Shown here one piece after another: positions 1-11,978 of a stretch of 64,000 nucleotides of DNA. Within the stretch, counting starts at the first letter, position 1. Each line of letters starts with the position of its first letter. Origin of the DNA: Nissolia schottii (taxonomy: Eukaryota; Streptophyta; Magnoliopsida; Fabales; Fabaceae); assembly GCA_003254905.1 (NCBI GenBank), contig QANU01042043.1:1-64000 (forward strand). Direction: 5' to 3'. The position numbers and the translations under genes are program-made. The notes under the pieces are model-generated. The model had not been told where the DNA came from. It ran no database searches and was given only the letters and a program-made list of their open reading frames with translations.

Positions 1-2225
1 TTGTGACAAAACCTAAGCCGTGTCAAGATCCGAGAAAGTGGTTAAAAAGGCTTTCATCACCTGGGTTAGCGCTTTTCCATCTAGTCCTTCGCTCATGTAG
101 CCGTGGCCAAATGACTACAACTACTTCCGTTCCCAACTTGACGACGACCCAGCTGCGCTCACACCAGAGTGGTTGCTAACCACCGATGGGGTCTAGTGTC
201 CATCGCCGACAATCAAGTGGGCTAACCTCCACTAGGTAGGAGGCGGGGGCTGGCCCTTGCGACGCAGCCAAGCGTTGGACACATACATCATCATTCTCAT
301 ACTTTAGGTGTGACGTCACCCTTTCTCATTCATCTTTTCTTTAATTTCTTTCTTTCTTTCTTTTCTTTCATCATCATTAACCGATCCACCCCTTGGGGGG
401 ACTGGTGAGGGGTGTGTCCGCCAAGAGAGATACTTACTATCATATAACTACATACTTGTTCCCTAATGTTCAATTATGATCTTTAAGCTTTACATGATTA
501 ACCTCTAGTGTGCTAAGGTTGTCCTAACACTTATTGACAACCCGGTCCTCATGATGCATGATATCATAAACATTCTTAAACGTAAGCATTCTACATGCAA
601 TGTTCCACATACATCCTATCTATTACATACATCCAATCACGTACATCAATTAAATCTTTGCTTATTGGACTATGTGCCCAAGACAGTTTCCATGAGCTCC
701 CGGCCTTACAGGCCGCTCAGCGTGACTTTGGGTCTGCTCAGCGGTCCCTGAGACTCGTTCCTCCACTTTTTCAAAATCATTTTCAAAGGGCTCTCAGGCA
801 GCTCAGCAATTATATGGACCGCTCAGCGGTCTAACGCCAGGTTCTAGAAACATTTTCCATCCTTATCTCTAAGTTCTCCCTGAGCCGCTCAGCGAAGAGT
901 ATGTCCGCTCAGCGGTACACCTCGTTCGGTGGTTCACGAAGGCCGCTCAGCGGTTCATGAGATCGCTCAGCGACTCATGAGGCTGCTCAGCGATACCTGG
1001 GCGAACAGCAACATACTTCTTTAGTTTTCTTGGTTTCTTGTCATCCTTTCTCATGGACACTTCTTGGGTCTTTTACACATATTCCAACCATTAAAATCCT
1101 AACTAGTCCAGGTCACAAGACCCTTCAGAATCATCTTCCTAACCCTAGCATAACAGTTCTAACATATTACATCATAGTTCACATAATCATCAAACTCAAA
1201 CATAAACAAACACAAGCTCCAAGGAGATGAGCAAACCAAGTTTACCCACTTTCTTGGAGCTGGAAAGAAGGCTGGAGAGGGTAGAAAAGATGTAGGATCC
1301 TTGGGTGAATAGCCTCTTGAACCGGTCTCCTAATTCCCGCAGTGTTCCAGCAGAGTTTCCGAATCGAACGATTTTTGTGCAGAGTTCAGTAGTCTTGCAA
1401 ATTTTTGGTGAAAAATTCTGAATGGGAGGGGCTATTTGTAGCCAAGGATCTTCCCCCCAAATTTACCCTTTTGCCCCTTGCCAAAATTATCAAAATGCCC
1501 TTTTTTTATTTTCTTTAATAATGAATTAATTCAAAAGATAATTCAAAGGTCAAAGAAATGAATAGTAATTGAATTTTATAATATTTTCCCTTGGAATCTG
1601 ATTCAATCACGTGGTCAATGCAGGTGTGGGGCCCACTCAGTCCCGTTTCGCTGGTTTTGGTCGTTCGCAGTCCCGGTGCGTCGCGCACGGTCGTCCGAAA
1701 AATATTCCGCTCATACCGTCGCGATCCTCTAACTCCCCTCTACCTAAAGGTATGATCACTTCAAGGCATTTGTGGATTTTTCTCCAGAGGAGTATTTTTC
1801 ACAGATACCTTTGACCCGTTATCTCTCGTCGGTGTCCGAACAGGACCGTTCCGCTGGCGTTTCCGCGATCGCCAAAGCTTCCTAGTAACAATTTGGGGTT
1901 GCCCTAGGGGTTTTATCATCTTTTCCCTCATAAGGTGTGGTTTCCCAAGATTGGGGCCCACTGCTCAGTTCGACTGGCTAAACGGGGCCAAATGGGACTG
2001 TTCTAGTGTCTGCGGAATCGTCCGAAAGTGAATGGAACTTCGTTTTTCCGACTGTTTGATTTTTCCACTAAATTCTAAGCGTCATGAGGAACTATTTGAG
2101 CGTCATCAGAATTTCGAGAAGCTAAACAGATAAATTTCTATTAATCTCTGCATGTTAACCTATACAGGATGCTCTACGAATAGTTAATCGGGGAAATTTT
2201 CACTAAGAGAGGAGCGAGATGTTAC
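1..2225 (-). mobile_element. Partial LTR of a Tekay/Del-like gypsy retrotransposon (copy E)
   Basis: The right boundary is the terminus ending GATGTTACA at 2225, the reverse complement of the TGTAAC start used by the other LTRs here, so the LTR is read on the minus strand. The left end is outside the window or unrecognised. The block around 370-560 resembles copy F (about 19140-19410). The part from about 1000 on, with the phrase around 1110-1135 and the conserved block near 1690-1730, resembles copy C (6640-7260). No coding region is seen; short open frames are incidental. It is probably a solo LTR or an element edge, but the target duplication cannot be checked. Confidence 0.6.
712..990. 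repeat. Array of CCGCTCAGCGG-type motifs in LTR E
   Basis: About nine loosely spaced copies of a near-palindromic 11-mer, CCGCT-C-AGCGG, occur here with variants such as GCTCAGCGT, GCTCAGCGA and GCTCAGCAA. Spacing is irregular (roughly 15-70 bases) and the spacers are unrelated, so this is not a simple tandem repeat. The motif is easily seen near 821, 906 and 944. Function is unknown. Confidence 0.75.
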
Positions 2226-2562
2226 AGTTACACCCGAACTAATACCCCAATAGTTCATTGGGTTCGTCACAGCCATTTGGTGTGCTACCCATGGGCTCCA
2301 ACTTTGACTTATGGGGGGTATAGGCATACTTACAGATGACAAATTAGGAGCCATTATACTCTGCTCCGTCGACGCTACTGTCAGCATTATAGGAGGAGTA
2401 CATCCAAGGGGTAACCCATAAGGTGGCCAAGGTGGCAACGACATGAAGCCTTGGGTAATTGGGATACTTTCTTCCCCACTTGGATTTTGGTCTTCACTTC
2501 TTTCCATTTCTTTTTCCACTTCATGGGAATGTCTATTCCCTTATGTACTCATTATGGGAGGG
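2226..2562. other. Unassigned spacer with a short minus-strand open frame
   Basis: Between the end of LTR E and the next LTR lie about 340 bases of transposon-flank sequence. A minus-strand open frame (2184-2519, 111 codons) gives a Pro/Ser/Met-rich product with no motif I recognise. It runs across the LTR boundary, so it is probably not a gene; it could be a scrap of a retrotransposon polyprotein. Confidence 0.3.
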
Positions 2563-4162
2563 TGATAAGTGCCCAATTTACGCGAATTTGACCTACTAAA
2601 ATGGCACTTATTTGCTTAGGTTTTAATGAATTATCTAATGAATTTCCCTCTTTTGTAGGATTTTTAACATATTTTGAAAGATGGATGCAAGCAGATTAAT
2701 TGAAGAATAATCCCAAAAGAATGGAAGAAAAGGGCAAAATAGGAAAAAGAGCTTAAAAGAGGAACCAGGCGTGAGGACCGCTCAGCGGTATAGAAGGCTT
2801 GCTCAGCACACTAAAGACAAGAACCGCTCAGCGGTAGTACCCTGGCCGCTCAGCGGTAGTACCTCTAGAGCCATTTGCAGCCGCGCATTTATTGCTCCAG
2901 CTGGCGCCAGCTGGATGACGGCGCCGCCTGCAAAAGCCTCCAGAGCATTTATTACTCCGCGTGTAATCATTACGTCGCTGAGCGATAAAGTACAAGCCGC
3001 TCAGCGATAACATCTTAATCGCTCAGCGGAGGCACCCAAACCGCTGAGCGATGGACCCAGAATTTGTTTATAAATAGAGGAGGCCGTGCCACTTCGAAGA
3101 TCATCTTCCAACCATCCTTTCCCCCCACCAAAATCCATTCTTCTTCCATTTTTTTTGTACTTTAAAGCTTAGTTTAGGTTAGGAACAAAGAGGAGGCCTG
3201 TGAAGGAGCCGGGAGATCGAGGAAGCTCGGCGAACTGCTGTCATGACGGCGTGATTACGTGTCATGGTAAGCGTCTAAACCTTGCCTCCGAGATACTCTT
3301 GTAAGATGGATTCCTAATCCTCTTGTTGTTGGGATTTTGATCAATATTGTAGTATGCTTGTATCTATGTAACTTTTGCATATGAATCTATCTATTTCTTA
3401 TGATTCGCTTGAATGATTTTGCACTTAATGCTAGTCTTGGTTTAGTGTTTTGTTCTTGATTTGGGACTTAGTTGTATGAACGGGAGTTATATTAATTAAG
3501 TCATAACCAAGTTAAGATCAATAATGCTATGCTAAGCTAGATTCTAGACTCGAACGTTGTGAACGAGAAGTTACAATCATTAGAGTCGAATCTAAATCCT
3601 TCATCTAACTCTGGTTGCTATAACTGGGAAAAGGTTAGCCATTTTAACATCTGGAATAACTCTGGCGTACTTTGTTAAAGTTTGTGTAAGAAATTAACAA
3701 ATCTAACAAAGGAAACCTGTGATCTTTTCGTACGCGAAAGCGATGACAAGTTAAGAACTGGTGCCGGGCAATCAATGAAATGATAGTTCTGTGTAATAAG
3801 TAACTGGATGCAAGAGACTATAATATGATTCAATTCCCAACAAGCTCCGGAACTACCTCTGATTTGTTGCCTATTTACATTTATGTTGTTTATTTACTTA
3901 TTTAGTTTATCAAAACAATCTATCAAATCCTTCACTTTATTGTTTAATTAACTAAACTCAAGAACGGTATTTTTGCAACTCTCTGTGGATTCAACTATAC
4001 CTGACTATATTCAATTGGATCCCTTGTGGATCTGAAAGCCGTAAAGTAGGATATATATTTAATTTGAACGACAAAAGCGCAGATAAGCTTTCAACAAACT
4101 TGGCACAGTTGTGGGAAACCAGACTAGGTCAAGACTGGAGAAAGTGTAACAATAGGCTTTCA
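2563..4162 (+). mobile_element. LTR of a second retrotransposon family (Athila/Tat-like)
   Basis: The LTR starts with TGATAAGTGCCC and ends in CTTTCA just before a primer binding site (4168-4186), so this is a left LTR in plus orientation. A TATA-like TATAAATAGAGG occurs near 3069, a plausible LTR promoter, followed by a CT-rich leader. Only a short stub of internal sequence follows before homology is lost, so the element is truncated. The LTR ends and primer site differ from the Tekay-like LTRs around it. Confidence 0.6.
2770..3055. repeat. Array of CCGCTCAGCGG motifs in the Athila-like LTR
   Basis: Copies occur at about 2777, 2824, 2846, 2997 and 3019 on the plus strand. Others read in the complementary form CCGCTGAGCG near 2973 and 3041. 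This is the same 11-mer as in LTRs E, C and D, although this LTR belongs to another family. The array sits just upstream of the TATA-like box. Confidence 0.75.
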
Positions 4163-4167
4163 TCAAA

Positions 4168-4186
4168 TTTGGTGCCGTTGCCGGGG
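4168..4186 (+). other. Primer binding site of the Athila-like element
   Basis: TTGGTGCCGTTGCCGGGG lies a few bases after the LTR end. Plant Athila/Tat gypsy elements use the very similar TGGCGCCGTTGCCGGGGA, thought to pair with tRNA-Asp. One base (T for C at the fourth position of the motif) departs from the version I know. Confidence 0.65.
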
Positions 4187-5011
4187 AACGGAATTGCGTC
4201 ATTTGTATAATGCCCTGGACAACATGCTATTTGGCTTTCATCAGAGGGGAACTTCTACCATTCCCTCATGTATTCAATTCTGTTTCCATGTTCACTTTGC
4301 TAGATTTTCTGTTATTAATAGTACCACTTCTCAAATGCATGTACAATTCACAGAATTCTACAATGCCTATCCCACCAGGCGTGCCATTTTGTTTTACTTG
4401 AAATAATTCCAAGGAATCTTCCGGCACTTACACAAAAGAATGTTTAAACGGGGACAAGCGACTGCGGCGTTCTCAGGTAAAGAATAGAGCGTGAATTGCC
4501 AAATAAGAGAGAAGTGGGGAGCGAGAACTGGAAATGTAAATATATTCAATAATGGTCACTGAAGTGGATTTGATTACAAGTTATCCTTGCCAAAGCAAAG
4601 GATTGTAGTGCAAGTTACAGTGAAGAAAGGGTAGAAAAGAGTGTCAAGATTGAAGATATTGCTACAATTAGGAACTAGTCCTAGGAAAGCAGGAAAATAA
4701 AATGAAAAAGAAAAGTGGTGGTATATGCTGAGCTTTCGTAGGACTACTAACTACCAGCTGAGAGACTTACTTTAGTCGATAGAATTGTTAGGAAAAACAC
4801 ATCGAGTTTATCCCAGGAGCCCTGTATTTATAGAGTTTCAGGGCTCTCAACTTCTAATAATCGTTCTTCCCCTAACCTGTCGACGGTTACCACTTCAATC
4901 CATCACGGTTCACATAATATGGACAGGTTACGCTTGCATGTGTGACACGACATGCAATAGTTATCTTCATCGTGTTCCTTAGCGGTTATGCCACTTTCTG
5001 TATATGAGAAG
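4187..5011. other. Transposon-derived non-coding sequence
   Basis: No gene is supported. The stretch begins as internal sequence of the Athila-like element and passes without a clear boundary into the unidentified host sequence into which solo LTR C inserted. Short open frames at 4194-4406 and 4785-4982 have no recognisable motifs. Confidence 0.4.
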
Positions 5012-7743
5012 TGAAACACCCTAGCTAACCGCATACGCTTAAGTCGTACGCAAGCTCACTAGGTTGTTTACTACCTGGTGGGAATACCTTAGTCCATCGT
5101 TATCTTTCGAAAGTAGTTGCTTACGAAAATAGGGACCAATTTTTAAACTTTTCATTTGCATTGATTAATTACTAAAATAGAGCCATGCGTCAGAAAGAAA
5201 AAGTATAACAAGCGGTAAAGCCTTTGGGCTTAGCAGATAGCAGTCGAATAATAATAAAGCATGGAATATACATTCAGTTGGTCCATCATACAAAGTCACA
5301 TAGTTATAATTACAATAAGTAAGGTACAAATAACATATACATAATCCAAATACGTAGTATCAAAATACAAGGGCTACTGGAACACTATTCAGCATGCCCT
5401 TGATTAAAAAATCCTGGCATCCAGCTAGCTCTGGGTCCATATCTCGTCACGACCGCTCAGGGCTCCTCGGGCAGTTCGTCGGCATCCTCGAAATAGGAGT
5501 CATCATAGGTTCCTGAAGTCATAAGGCAGTGGGAGTGAGAACGGTAGGTTCTCAGTGGAAATAACTTTAGTTCCTGTATCTCACGTTACATTAGGTCGGA
5601 CTTCAGGCCGCTCAGAGATTTCTAAGTGTGCATACATACTAAACATCCTACGGACATTATCTGGCCTAAAGTTCTGAATGGCTTCATCTATGTTACTAAG
5701 TGATAGGGGAACTACTCTTGCTTACTAAGTTTTCGTGCTTATTAACATTACGTGTACATACATAGTCATCTCGAGCGTCCTCTTGACGGTAATTACAGAA
5801 TATCAGATACATACATTTCATATAGTCATGCATATCATATTGAACATGGTTTTTGGAATATATGTTATCCCCACCATAGTAATGCCCTCTTTCGACAGTA
5901 CTATGACGGAATAACCTCGCACCCCCGGGTAGGCCTTCTTTCGACCTTCCTGTGGTGGGCTTCCACCTGTCGCGTGCCCTTTCTCGACACCTCAGCAGTG
6001 GGCGGATATTGTCCCCACCTAGCATTGCCCTCTTTCGACCGTGCTAGGCGTGATAACCGCACACCTCCAGGTATGCCATATCGACACCACCTGTGGCGGG
6101 CTTCCACCTTCAGTATTCCCCTCTGACCTACTGAAGTGGGATCGTTTGGACCTGTGATCACGGCCTGTACATGTTTCTCGGAATTTTTTAGCATTTCTTT
6201 TCATACAGCATTTCATCATCTTTTCCTTTCTGTACCTGCAGCATGACATGACTTGTTCCCTATGGTTCAATTCATAATCTTTACTTATTGCAGAATTACT
6301 TCTAGTCCTCTTGAAATTATCTTATCATGATGCATGGAATGCTAACAGATTATTTCACATACTGCACATACTGCACTTACATCAATTACCAATTACAGTT
6401 AAATCATTGATTGTTAGACTATGTGCCTCAAGACAGTATCCATAAAAAATTCATGTCTCAGACCGCTCAGAGGTATGAGCCCGATCGCTCAGCAGTGCAT
6501 TGGGACCGCTCAGCGGTACCAAGGGCGGCTCAGCAGTCACTGGCGAAACTGAAAACAGAATTCTTGATTTTCTTTCCTTTCTTTTCCCCTTTTATCATGG
6601 TTACTTCTTGAGGTTTTTTTACACATTCTAACTATCAAAACCTATCTAATCCAGGTCACAGAACCCTTCAGAATCGTCTTCCTAAGTCCTAACATAGTTC
6701 TAGAATACATAAAAACATAAAGACATACACACACATAAACACATAACAAGTAACAATCCACCAAAGAGGTGAGTAAACTAGAGTTACCCACTTCTTGGGG
6801 GGCTGTTCGGTGGTGGAAGAAGGGCGGGGGAAGTCGTCCTCCGAGCTTCGGGCGCGATCCAAGCTTTCCAATGAAGTTTTTGCAGCATGATCACGGAGCA
6901 CACGGACAGAGTTTCCCTTAGGATAGGAATTTTCCTCAATTTTTTCTGGTTATGGCTGGGTATTTGCAGGCAAAATTCTGCCTCCCATAATTACATTTTT
7001 GCCCCTAAGCATAATTACCAAAATGCCCTTTTTAATTTCTTTAAAAATTAATTAATTTGGAAGATAATCTAATTGTCACATCATGAATAGTAAATAGGAT
7101 TTTTAATTATTTTCCTTGGCAATCTGATTCCTCACGTGGGCTGCCCCTTTTTGCTTTTCTCCCGGTTCTGTTTCGCTCGTGTTTTATCGCTTGCAGTGTC
7201 GGTGCGTCGCGCACGGTCGTCCGAAAAATATTCTGCTTGTACCGTCGCGATCCTCTAATTTCCCCGGTCATGGGAATATCAATGCTTTAAGGAATTTGTG
7301 AATTTTTCTCCGGAGGAGTATTTTTCACAGATACCTTTAACACAGCATCGAGCCCTGGTGACCGTAAATCGCTGTTCCGCTCGCTGTTTCGTTACTTCTC
7401 GACCGTCCGAATGGGATCGTGGGACTATCCTAAGATGTTTAAAACCTTTTCCTAGTATCGGTTGGGTTTCCATAGACTTAGGGCTCTCTGCTCAGTTCTA
7501 CAGGATAAACGGAGCCGTTTTAGTGTCTGCGGAATCGTCTGAAACTCCGCAGAACTCCGTTTAACGGTCAATTTAATCTCATCATCAGATTCTGAGGGTC
7601 AGTAGGAATCATTTGAGTGTCATCCAACTTGGCCAAAACCAAACAGAATAATTCCTACAAACTTCCACACATTTACTCTTACCCAAGGTTTTATGAGCAG
7701 TTATTCGGCGAAATTCTTACTAAGAAAAGAGCGGGATGTTACA
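5012..7743 (-). mobile_element. Solo LTR C (Tekay/Del-like gypsy), TSD AGAAG
   Basis: The element starts TGAAACACCCTAGC and ends GGGATGTTACA. It is flanked by a perfect 5-bp duplication AGAAG at 5007-5011 and 7744-7748. No internal region or second LTR is present, so it is a solo LTR left by intra-element recombination. Its coding sense is the minus strand (TGTAAC start at 7743). It contains a 17-nt hairpin at 5537-5553, a CCGCTCAGCGG cluster at 6460-6540 and the conserved block near 7215-7255. Confidence 0.85.
6460..6540. repeat. Short CCGCTCAGCGG array in LTR C
   Basis: Four copies or variants lie within 80 bases: CCGCTCAGAGGT, TCGCTCAGCAGT, CCGCTCAGCGGT and CGGCTCAGCAGT. They occupy the same place in the LTR as the longer array of copy E, upstream of the conserved phrase CCCTTCAGAATCGTCTTCC. 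Confidence 0.7.
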
Positions 7744-7895
7744 AGAAGTTATTTCCCCTCATGACCACGTCAGATTGGAGGTTATTGCTCGTGTTTAAAT
7801 TTGCTAACCATTCCCTCCATAGGACTGACTTAATAACACAATTTTCGCTAAGTCTTGAAGCCTGTTGCGATGTTCGCCCACTACAAGGCGACTAC
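7744..7895. other. Host spacer between solo LTRs C and D
   Basis: These are 152 bases of the pre-existing sequence between the two insertions, bounded by the AGAAG duplication of C and the ACTAC duplication of D. No feature is recognised. Confidence 0.6.
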
Positions 7896-9089
7896 TGTAA
7901 CAACCCGACTTTTCTCGTTCTTTAAGACATTGTCTAGAAAAGAATTAAAAAGATAAAATGAGGAGAAAGGCAAGATAAAAGGAACTAAAATTCAAATATT
8001 AATCTTGTTTCTGTAATATTAATTAAAAATAATTCTTTGACGATCTCGTGACGTCCGGTGACGTTCGGGTCGAAATTAGGGTTTTATTGTAATGTCCTTA
8101 CGCCTCACAGGAGTCTGTAAAATAAATGAACCTAAAATTAAATGTAAGAAAATGTCAAGTAATATTTTAGAATTAACCAGGATAATTAATAGGTCACAAC
8201 GGTAGGCCCGGAATATTTTTAGGACTTCCGTACATAAAGAATTACTAAATGGACATAACCTAAATAGACTAAGGGCAAAATTGGAAAGTAAATATGGCCC
8301 AAGGCCACTAAAACTACACGGCTAGCCCCCCAAAACCGAGCATACACATTCCAAAACACCAAAGTCCATTTCTTCTTCAAAAGCTCCCAAAAACCTAAGT
8401 TCTCCAAAGAGTCACATAAAGCTCCATCCAAAGTTTAATCATCATTCTTTATTCTCATCATCTTAAATTCTCCTCAAGACACTCAAGGAAACAAGCTAGT
8501 ATCAAGGTTGGAGAGTTTATTCAAGAGAACTCCAAGGATTCAAGGTTCTAACCCTAAATCTCCATAATCTAGGGTTTTATGTTCCTTTAACTTAAGAGCT
8601 TCAAGCAAGCTTCAAGTTTATATTTCCATCACCATAATTCATTCTTAAGCATCTAAGGAAGGCTAGGAAGAGTTATGAGTGAGTTTTCATGATATGGTAA
8701 GGAGTTGTGCTACCATAATCCATGGTTGTGCTAATTAGGTTAAAATGATGTTTTAGGTCAAGGAGCTTCCAAGTAAGCAAACAAGGCTTGGTTCTTTTGT
8801 CTCCTAGCAATAACAAGTTTGTGAAGAGGTGGGTGACTTTAGTTCCTTACCTCTTTGATGATGAATGATGTTTATGCAAGTTTGTCTATGTGTGATGATT
8901 TTGGGTTATTATGTGCATATATATGTTAGAAATGATGCTAGGACTTAGGGAGACAATTCTGAAGGGTCCTGTGACCTGGATTAGATAGGATTATTATACT
9001 TGAATCAGGTATGGAACTCAAGCAGGTGCCATGGGAGACTATGGAGCAAGGAGGAAGAAGAAAAGAAATTAGGTTTTTCATTCTCGCCA

Positions 9090-9335
9090 AGGCATCGCTG
9101 AGCGGCCTCTCAGGCACCGCTGAGCGACGCTGCGCTGACGTGGAAAGTAAAAAGATATTTTAAAAAGTAAGGCGGTGGGAGTCGGTGGAAGAAAAGTCGA
9201 GAAAGTAAGGCCGCTGAGCGATGGAGTTAGTACCACTGAGCGGTGGAGCTAGCACCGCTGAGCGATACAGCTCTCACCGCTGAGCGATTAAGCTCAAACC
9301 GCTGAGCGATCAAGAAATCCGCTGAGCGGTCTGAA
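9090..9335. repeat. CCGCTGAGCGG array in LTR D
   Basis: Eight or more copies of the complementary-strand form of the motif occur, five of them nearly regular in 9210-9330 at about 24-base spacing (as in ACCGCTGAGCGAT). This is the most orderly of the arrays. Confidence 0.75.
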
Positions 9336-10064
9336 GCTGATAAAAGCTGATGGCACCCTCTTGAGGCTTCTAAACTAGTTCCAAATGCCATGTTATGATT
9401 GAGGATTGAACTATGTGAATGTATATGCTGTATGATGATAAATTATGCCGAACATGAAATATGTGAAATCTATGCTAACCATGGTATCTTTTTATGTTGG
9501 TGTGATTCACCTAGACCAAAGGCTTGGTAATTAACTAAGAGATAAATAAAGATGCTGAAATGAACCATAGGGAACAAGTATGCCATGCTGCAGGTACCCA
9601 AATGATGAAAAAGGCCCAATGGCCAATGCTGAACAAGGCCCAATGGCCAATGCTGAATAAGAGCAAAAGCTCCATGCTGAAAAATGGCTATATGCCACAT
9701 GCTGAAAAGGCCGTGATCACGTGAGCCACTATGATCCCACTTCAGGAGGTCTAGGCATCCTGAATGTGGAAGCCCGCCACAGGTGGTGTCTATATGGCAT
9801 ACCTGGAGGTGTGCGGGTACCACGCCTATGCATTGTCGAAAGGGGGCAAGCTTAGGTGGGGGGTACCACCCCAGCCCACTGCCGAAGGGTCCCGAGGGGG
9901 CACACGGCAGGTGGAAGCCCACCGCAGTGAGGTCAGGACAGTGCCGGCCTACACTGGAGGTGTGAGGTTATTCCGTCATAATGATGTCCACAAGGGATGT
10001 CGTTATGGTGGGAATAACAGGACTCCAAGCAGGTTATGCTGTGATGCAGATTCAAGGCATCAAA

Positions 10065-10210
10065 CGCTGTTACAAGCTGTTATATGCTGATAAATGCTGT
10101 ACATGCTGTTATATGATGCTATATGTTGTTATAGGTTGACATATGTTGCTGACTGCTGTTACAAGTTGTCATATGCTGTTGAATGCTGTTATATGCTGTC
10201 ATGTTTATGC
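10065..10210. repeat. Degenerate ATGCTGTTAT tandem repeat in LTR D
   Basis: The words ATGCTGTT, ATATGCTG and TATGTTG recur at roughly 10-base steps. The same region appears in reverse complement (AACAGCATA, AACAGAATACAGCAG) in LTRs A (about 12770-13010) and B (about 16320-16590). It looks like slippage-prone low-complexity sequence inherent to this LTR family. Confidence 0.6.
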
Positions 10211-11031
10211 TGAAACTGCCGTGATGTGTATTGTGAACAACTTCATGCTAGGTGTTTAATGATGCTGTTATGCTGAATGTATTTTATTATGTGATCTATT
10301 ATGCTGAATATAAGCTGTTATACCATACCGTCAAGAGCCTGCTCAAGACGGATTTCTTACGAACTGTTAATGAGCACGATAATGTAGTAAACAAGAATAG
10401 TCCCCAGATCACCAATAATGTATGTAAAGCCGTTAGGATAGGCCAGATAATAAAATGGTAGATTATAGTATGCATGTTCACTTAGAGATCTCTGAGCGGC
10501 CTGAAGTCCGACATAATCTGTTACGAGACTCAGGAACTAAAGTTATTTCCACTGAGAACCTACCGTTCTCATTCCCCACTGTTTATGACTTCAGGTACAG
10601 GAGAAGACAACTCATATTTTGAGGATGCTGAAGAAGAGCCACCAGCTGAGCCATGAGCGGCTGGTAGATAGATAGATGTTGTATTTTGATATGCTGTAGC
10701 AACTGATGTAGTCAGTATTTCTGTATATGAGATGTTAGTTTGTGTATTATATATACATTTTGTGACTTTGTATTATGGACCACTTGTTGTATATAGAGAT
10801 GCTTTAGTAATAGACAGATATACGTTTTGTTATATTACTGATTCCAACGCATGGCTCTATTTTGGTAATGACGCGATGATGTAAAATGGAAATTTTAACT
10901 GGGTCCTTATTTTCCTAAATGATTATTTTTGAAATAGCATGATGGACTATGTATTCCGACCAAGTAGATAACCACCTAGTGCACTGTGTTGCCACGTACG
11001 GGTAATCAGTTAGCTAGGGTGTTTCAACTAC

Positions 11032-11904
11032 CATGAATCGACCATGACAATTGTTAGATGAATTGTCATCTTTATGACAGCTTTACCTTGGTCATTGACC
11101 TATAGCGTCGATGCCTTAGTTAATTGGTGATATTTAAGTCACCTTGATCTCTGTCATCTCTTGATTTTCTGTAGCGACAAGTACTCCCTCGCAACCAATT
11201 CTCTTAGTTATCCTTTAGCAACTACTGTCGTTGAATAGCTATTGTCGCGAGAATTCTTCTGCTGTGATCCATTCTTTGTCAAGCCTTGACGATTTTTCTA
11301 TCGCCAACAACTACTAACCTATACGTTACCAATGTTATTACCATCTGCGTCGCCAACATTCATTTCGACGCAAACTCTTTGTCAAAATTCGCTTTTCACT
11401 ATACCACAAATTTTGGCGACCTAACAGGCCTTAACAACATGGGTAATCAAAGACAGCCCCCTAAAAGATTTTACGAACGGTAAATTCTAAGGTAGATAAC
11501 CTAGAATATTTACGAGGTCCTATTACTTCGTCACCCACACCTAGCAGTAGATAGATATGAGCGCAAGGCTCCTTAGATATGGCATGTGTGCCCTACAGAC
11601 CCACTAAGCGCAAGGCTCCTCAGACTTAGGGTATGCATACCCTCACAGGTATCCGGGTTGTGTGCGTACCAGAACCCGAATTTATCCTAGTGAAGTAAGG
11701 TCGAGTTGAGGCTCCCTTGAATTGTTCTCCTCCACCAGAGGAAGTGGGCATACGTACAACAAATCAATTTTACATTCCAGCAATTAATTCAGTTTATTCA
11801 TTTTACTTAGTGTATTCAATTTAATCAGTATATTCAGTTTATCTAGATTTATCTTATAACAGTTATTCACGCTTTAATTATTAATTGTTCATTCAGTATA
11901 TATG
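11032..11904. other. Unidentified host sequence left of LTR F
   Basis: This is non-coding, probably an older retrotransposon fragment. A phrase GAGCGCAAGGCTCCT.AGA occurs twice (about 11558 and 11599). No reading frame with known motifs is present. The sequence resumes at 20639 on the other side of LTR F. Confidence 0.4.
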
Positions 11905-11978
11905 TGTATTGCAACGCCCTAGTTAGTTGGGCTATTCTTAAGTCATAGGTTTCCCTGGCTAGGTAGTTGAATGCTAGT

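Larger units (their letters stand above)
7896..11026 (+). mobile_element. Solo LTR D (Tekay/Del-like gypsy), opposite orientation, TSD ACTAC
   Basis: The element starts TGTAACAACCC and ends GCTAGGGTGTTTCA. It is flanked by perfect ACTAC duplications at 7891-7895 and 11027-11031. It is the reverse orientation of copies A, B and C and is the longest of them (about 3.13 kb). It carries the conserved block near 8190-8225, a CCGCTGAGCGG array (9090-9335), degenerate ATGCTGTT repeats (about 10065-10210) and the 17-nt hairpin at 10554-10570. No second LTR or internal region is present. Confidence 0.85.

Noticed and set aside
712..990. CRISPR-like array of spaced CCGCTCAGCGG repeats
   Set aside because: The repeats are about 11 bases and variable, the spacers irregular, and the host is a plant LTR; none of the features of a CRISPR locus is present.
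5752..6270. Overlapping open frames on both strands within LTR C
   Set aside because: Products contain the translated LTR phrases also seen in D, A and B; no domain and no consistent frame.
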